Part shown: positions 61,591 to 64,000 of the stretch, in pieces
Position numbering within the stretch: the first letter of the stretch is position 1
Layout of the letters: each line of letters starts with the position of its first letter
Assembly (NCBI RefSeq): GCF_900177425.1
Contig: NZ_LT840184.1
Coordinates: 4,318,263-4,382,262, forward strand
Source of the DNA: Paenibacillus uliginis N3/975
GTDB lineage: Bacteria; Bacillota; Bacilli; Paenibacillales; Paenibacillaceae
Direction: 5' to 3'
DNA: 64,000 nt
Program-made: the position numbers and the translations under genes
The notes under the pieces: model-generated
Seen by the model: the letters and a program-made list of their open reading frames with translations, nothing else
What the model was told of the DNA's origin: nothing
Databases searched by the model: none

Positions 61591-63495
61591 ATGAATTCAC
61601 GCCGCCTATGGAGTTTATTGGGGACTGCTGCGATCCTGGGTCTGTTCGTCGTCTTTTTGCTGATACCTGACCCTAATCTCCCGGAGCAAGCTTCTGGAAT
61701 CCAAAACAAGCCGTTACCATCCAAGGAAGAGAAACGGTTTAAATTAACAGCTATAGAGGGTGACCTTAATACTACCGATCGTTTAAGCCGAATGGATGCA
61801 AAGCAGCACCTGCAGGCTATGTTAAAGCAGGAGAAGCCGCATAATCCGCAGCAAATAAAGCAATTTGTACAGAAGCATCAGCGTACACACAACCATTGTG
61901 AAAATTTTGTATGGTATGACCTGAAAAACCGAAAGAAAACCGAAGTGAACGGTAAGACCCGAAACTGGAGTACCAAAGACAAACGCCAATTGGAGCAGCA
62001 TCTACGACAAGCCGAGCAAAATCTTCAACGTGGAAAAGGGTATGAATCTCCAAAATTTACTATGGCGGGTGAGCCGTTCTGTATTATTGCAGAGCCTTCA
62101 ACCGATCATAAATACGGTGCCGCCGCTCTAATCAACATGAAAGTGCTGATGCATGTATCAGACCATCAAAAGAAAAATTTGCGTTTGATTCCTTATCCAA
62201 AAGAAGGAAAGTTTAGAGTTGAGTCCGTTCACACGGATACACTCCGGGATATTACGGTCAAGACCGGGCATGACAACGAAAAAGCGAGTCATTTCTACGA
62301 GAATGAAATTGTAATCCGATTCCAGCAAGAACCAACGGATCTGGAACTGAAACAAATCGCCAAGGAGATATCAGGCGGTACTCACCGTAAACTTGGCTAT
62401 GCCTATATTTTTCGATCCGATCGACTGGATTACAAAGCTCTTCACACTTATTTCACTGAAAAATGGAGCCCTAAATACGCGGAGCCACATTACGTATATT
62501 TAACGAACGACAAAACTCCTGATGACCCGACACTCGAAAAGGCTAATATTCCTAACGACTTACTCTTTTCCCAGTATCAATGGAACCTCCCTGCTATCGA
62601 AACAAATCGGGGCTGGAACTTGTCCAAAGGAAGTAAGGACGTCATTATTGCCGTGGTTGATACGGGTGCAGACCTTAACCATACGGATTTAAACGGTCAA
62701 TTCGTATCAGGCTATAACGTTGTAAATCCAGAGAAGAAGCCTACCGATGATGTGGGGCACGGCACACATGTAGCCGGTATTATCGGTGCTCTGGTAAATA
62801 ACGGAGAAGGTGTTGCTGGTATGAGCTGGTATAACAAAATCATGCCTGTAAAGGCGCTGGACGCCAGCGGATCAGGCACAACCTACGCTGTTGCTGAAGG
62901 TATTATATGGGCAACAGATCACGGCGCCAAAGTAATTAACATGAGCCTCGGTAATTATGCCGATTCACAATTTCTACATGATGCGATTAAATATGCCTAT
63001 GACCGTGACGTTCTGCTTGTAGCCGCTTCGGGAAATGACAATACGGAACGTCCAGGTTACCCGGCAGCTTACCCTGAAGTGCTTGCAGTTGGAGCCACCA
63101 ATCAGGATATGAGCCGTGCCGAGTATTCGAACTATGGGGATTATATCGACGTCACTGCGCCTGGTACAAATATTGCCAGCACCTATCCTGGCAATCAGTA
63201 CGCAGCTTTATCCGGTACATCTATGGCAAGTCCGCATGTGGCTGCGATGGCGGGACTCATCCGTTCCATGAATCCTGATCTGACCAATAGGGAAGTGATG
63301 GATCTCATGATTTCTCAAGCCATTGATCTTGGTGATAAAGGAAAGGACAAGTACTACGGTAACGGCCAAGTTGATGTTTTCCGATCACTGCAGGCTGCTG
63401 GCAATCAGAGTATGCCTTTACAGCTGTGGCCGCAACATGTCCTCCAGAGGCTGCAAGAAGAGCTTCACAGGTTGAGTTCAAACGATAACAAGTAA
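61591..63495 (+). CDS. Secreted or membrane-anchored S8 subtilisin-like serine protease
   Basis: 634 residues. A short basic start and hydrophobic segment (LWSLLGTAAILGLFVVFLLI) form a signal peptide or anchor. Residues 30-215 are a long polar region, then YENEIVIRFQQEPTDLELKQIA begins a propeptide of fervidolysin/thermitase type. Catalytic triad: D357 in AVVDTGADLNHTD, H390 in GHGTHVAG, S544 in LSGTSMASPHVAA; ASGND holds the oxyanion Asn. ATG 61591 is chosen since AAGGAG is 8 bases upstream. No cell wall anchor follows; the end is a short polar tail. Substrate unknown. Confidence 0.92.
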   Translation: MNSRRLWSLLGTAAILGLFVVFLLIPDPNLPEQASGIQNKPLPSKEEKRFKLTAIEGDLNTTDRLSRMDAKQHLQAMLKQEKPHNPQQIKQFVQKHQRTHNHCENFVWYDLKNRKKTEVNGKTRNWSTKDKRQLEQHLRQAEQNLQRGKGYESPKFTMAGEPFCIIAEPSTDHKYGAAALINMKVLMHVSDHQKKNLRLIPYPKEGKFRVESVHTDTLRDITVKTGHDNEKASHFYENEIVIRFQQEPTDLELKQIAKEISGGTHRKLGYAYIFRSDRLDYKALHTYFTEKWSPKYAEPHYVYLTNDKTPDDPTLEKANIPNDLLFSQYQWNLPAIETNRGWNLSKGSKDVIIAVVDTGADLNHTDLNGQFVSGYNVVNPEKKPTDDVGHGTHVAGIIGALVNNGEGVAGMSWYNKIMPVKALDASGSGTTYAVAEGIIWATDHGAKVINMSLGNYADSQFLHDAIKYAYDRDVLLVAASGNDNTERPGYPAAYPEVLAVGATNQDMSRAEYSNYGDYIDVTAPGTNIASTYPGNQYAALSGTSMASPHVAAMAGLIRSMNPDLTNREVMDLMISQAIDLGDKGKDKYYGNGQVDVFRSLQAAGNQSMPLQLWPQHVLQRLQEELHRLSSNDNK

Positions 63496-63540
63496 AATAA
63501 AGCAGCTTTCCGCCTTAAGGGGAAGCTGCTTTATTAAATT
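63496..63540 (+). terminator. Terminator of the subtilase gene
   Basis: AATAAAGCAGCTT and AAGCTGCTTTATT form a 13-bp perfect outer stem; AAATTTTT follows. It starts at the gene's stop codon and can act in both directions. Confidence 0.88.
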
Positions 63541-63599
63541 TTTCTTAGAAACGAACTTTTTGAAGGTCTCTATGCCACTTTAATCCAGTAAAAAAATAT

Positions 63600-63869
63600 T
63601 TATTTCTTGTGCCGGGCTCGCGAAACTCGAGCGGAACGTTTCTTTGACGATTTGCCGGAAACGGTTACGCCCCCCACTTCTTCATTCTCCCTGGAGTACG
63701 TCCAAACATGATGTTGTACAGGAACACAATGCACCTTATCTACAACTTTAATCGGATGAATGACAGGTACGATTTGTGGTACAAAATGATCTTTAACAAT
63801 TATGATTGGCTCACATATGATTGGAGACACCGGTGGACAAACGCTTGGGCAAATATTTTCACAAGACAT
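63600..63869 (-). CDS. CotD-like spore coat protein (tentative)
   Basis: 89 residues. The first part is Cys- and Pro-rich (CENICPSVCPPVSPIICEP), then VPQIVPVIHPIKVVDKVHCVPVQHHVW resembles the VPxIHPxHT...NHH pattern of CotD coat proteins; the tail is strongly basic (KSSKKRSARVSRARHKK). ATG 63869 has AAAGGAGTGG 7 bases upstream. Expression would be in the mother cell if the identification holds. The remaining bases to 64000 show no gene. Confidence 0.5.
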   Translation of the reverse strand: MSCENICPSVCPPVSPIICEPIIIVKDHFVPQIVPVIHPIKVVDKVHCVPVQHHVWTYSRENEEVGGVTVSGKSSKKRSARVSRARHKK

Positions 63870-64000
63870 TGCTAGCCACTCCTTTCCGTTGATGATAACA
63901 GCTTATTACTCAGAGGCCTAATTGGTATGGACGTCTGTCCGTTAAAGACATTTATAATATAAAAATGAACGTTTGCCCGGGGTACAGGCCGTGCCACCCA

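Noticed and set aside
63987..64000. Possible start of a plus-strand gene or end of a minus-strand gene at the right edge
   Set aside because: An ATG at the edge lacks a ribosome binding site, and too little sequence remains to judge.

Overview
The window looks like a chromosomal segment of an endospore-forming, mesophilic Gram-positive bacterium of the Bacillota, most likely Paenibacillus or a close relative. The basis is the gene order around mraZ-ftsZ-spoIIGA-sigE-sigG-divIVA-ileS-lspA, the sporulation genes (spoVD, spoVE, spoIIGA, sigE, sigG, rsfA, ylmC, a CotD-like coat protein), bacillithiol synthesis (bshC), meso-diaminopimelate-type MurE, strong AGGAGG-like ribosome binding sites and frequent TTG/GTG starts. 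The genus is an inference; no rRNA is present.

Region 1-33.2 kb (nearly all on the minus strand, so transcription runs from high to low coordinates) is the division and cell wall cluster: mraZ, rsmH, ftsL, pbpB, spoVD, murE, murF, mraY, murD, spoVE/ftsW, murG, murB, murA, divIB, ftsA, ftsZ, then spoIIGA-sigE, sigG, ylmC, pgeF, ylmE, sepF, ylmG, ylmH, divIVA, ileS, lspA and the start of an RluA-type pseudouridine synthase. The cluster makes peptidoglycan precursors from UDP-GlcNAc to lipid II, builds the divisome, and carries the first mother-cell and late forespore sigma factors. Two regulatory sites are very clear: an MraZ operator of four 10-nt-phased repeats just downstream of the mraZ -10 box, and an isoleucine T-box leader with a promoter, AUC specifier, T-box and terminator in front of ileS. 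A yteA/ylyA-type DksA/TraR gene lies on the plus strand between ileS and lspA.

Region 33.2-45 kb holds S-adenosylhomocysteine hydrolase, bshC, a 670-base gene-free stretch with a decayed IS1182-like transposase and palindromic repeats, a complete oppABCDF peptide ABC transporter, DUF3397, panE and rsfA.

Region 45-64 kb is a set of short transcription units: DUF2626, a coiled-coil secreted protein with a C-terminal YpmS-like domain, an orphan solute-binding protein, PhoH, a flavin-reductase-like PPOX protein, an LCP cell wall ligase, ylaH and typA, a membrane protein, two divergent TerC genes, thiI with its cysteine desulfurase, a lytic transglycosylase, small DUF1540/DUF4190-like/YpuI genes, an S8 subtilase and a CotD-like coat protein.

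Most of the window is conserved core genome. I saw no defence island, prophage, CRISPR array, tRNA or rRNA. The least explained material is two families of short palindromic repeats: one in tandem upstream of sigE with a further copy at 36.7 kb, and one present twice, each time between two convergent genes and next to a bidirectional terminator. The coiled-coil/YpmS-like fusion at 45.6 kb is the least explained gene. I do not see convincing evidence for a wholly new system.
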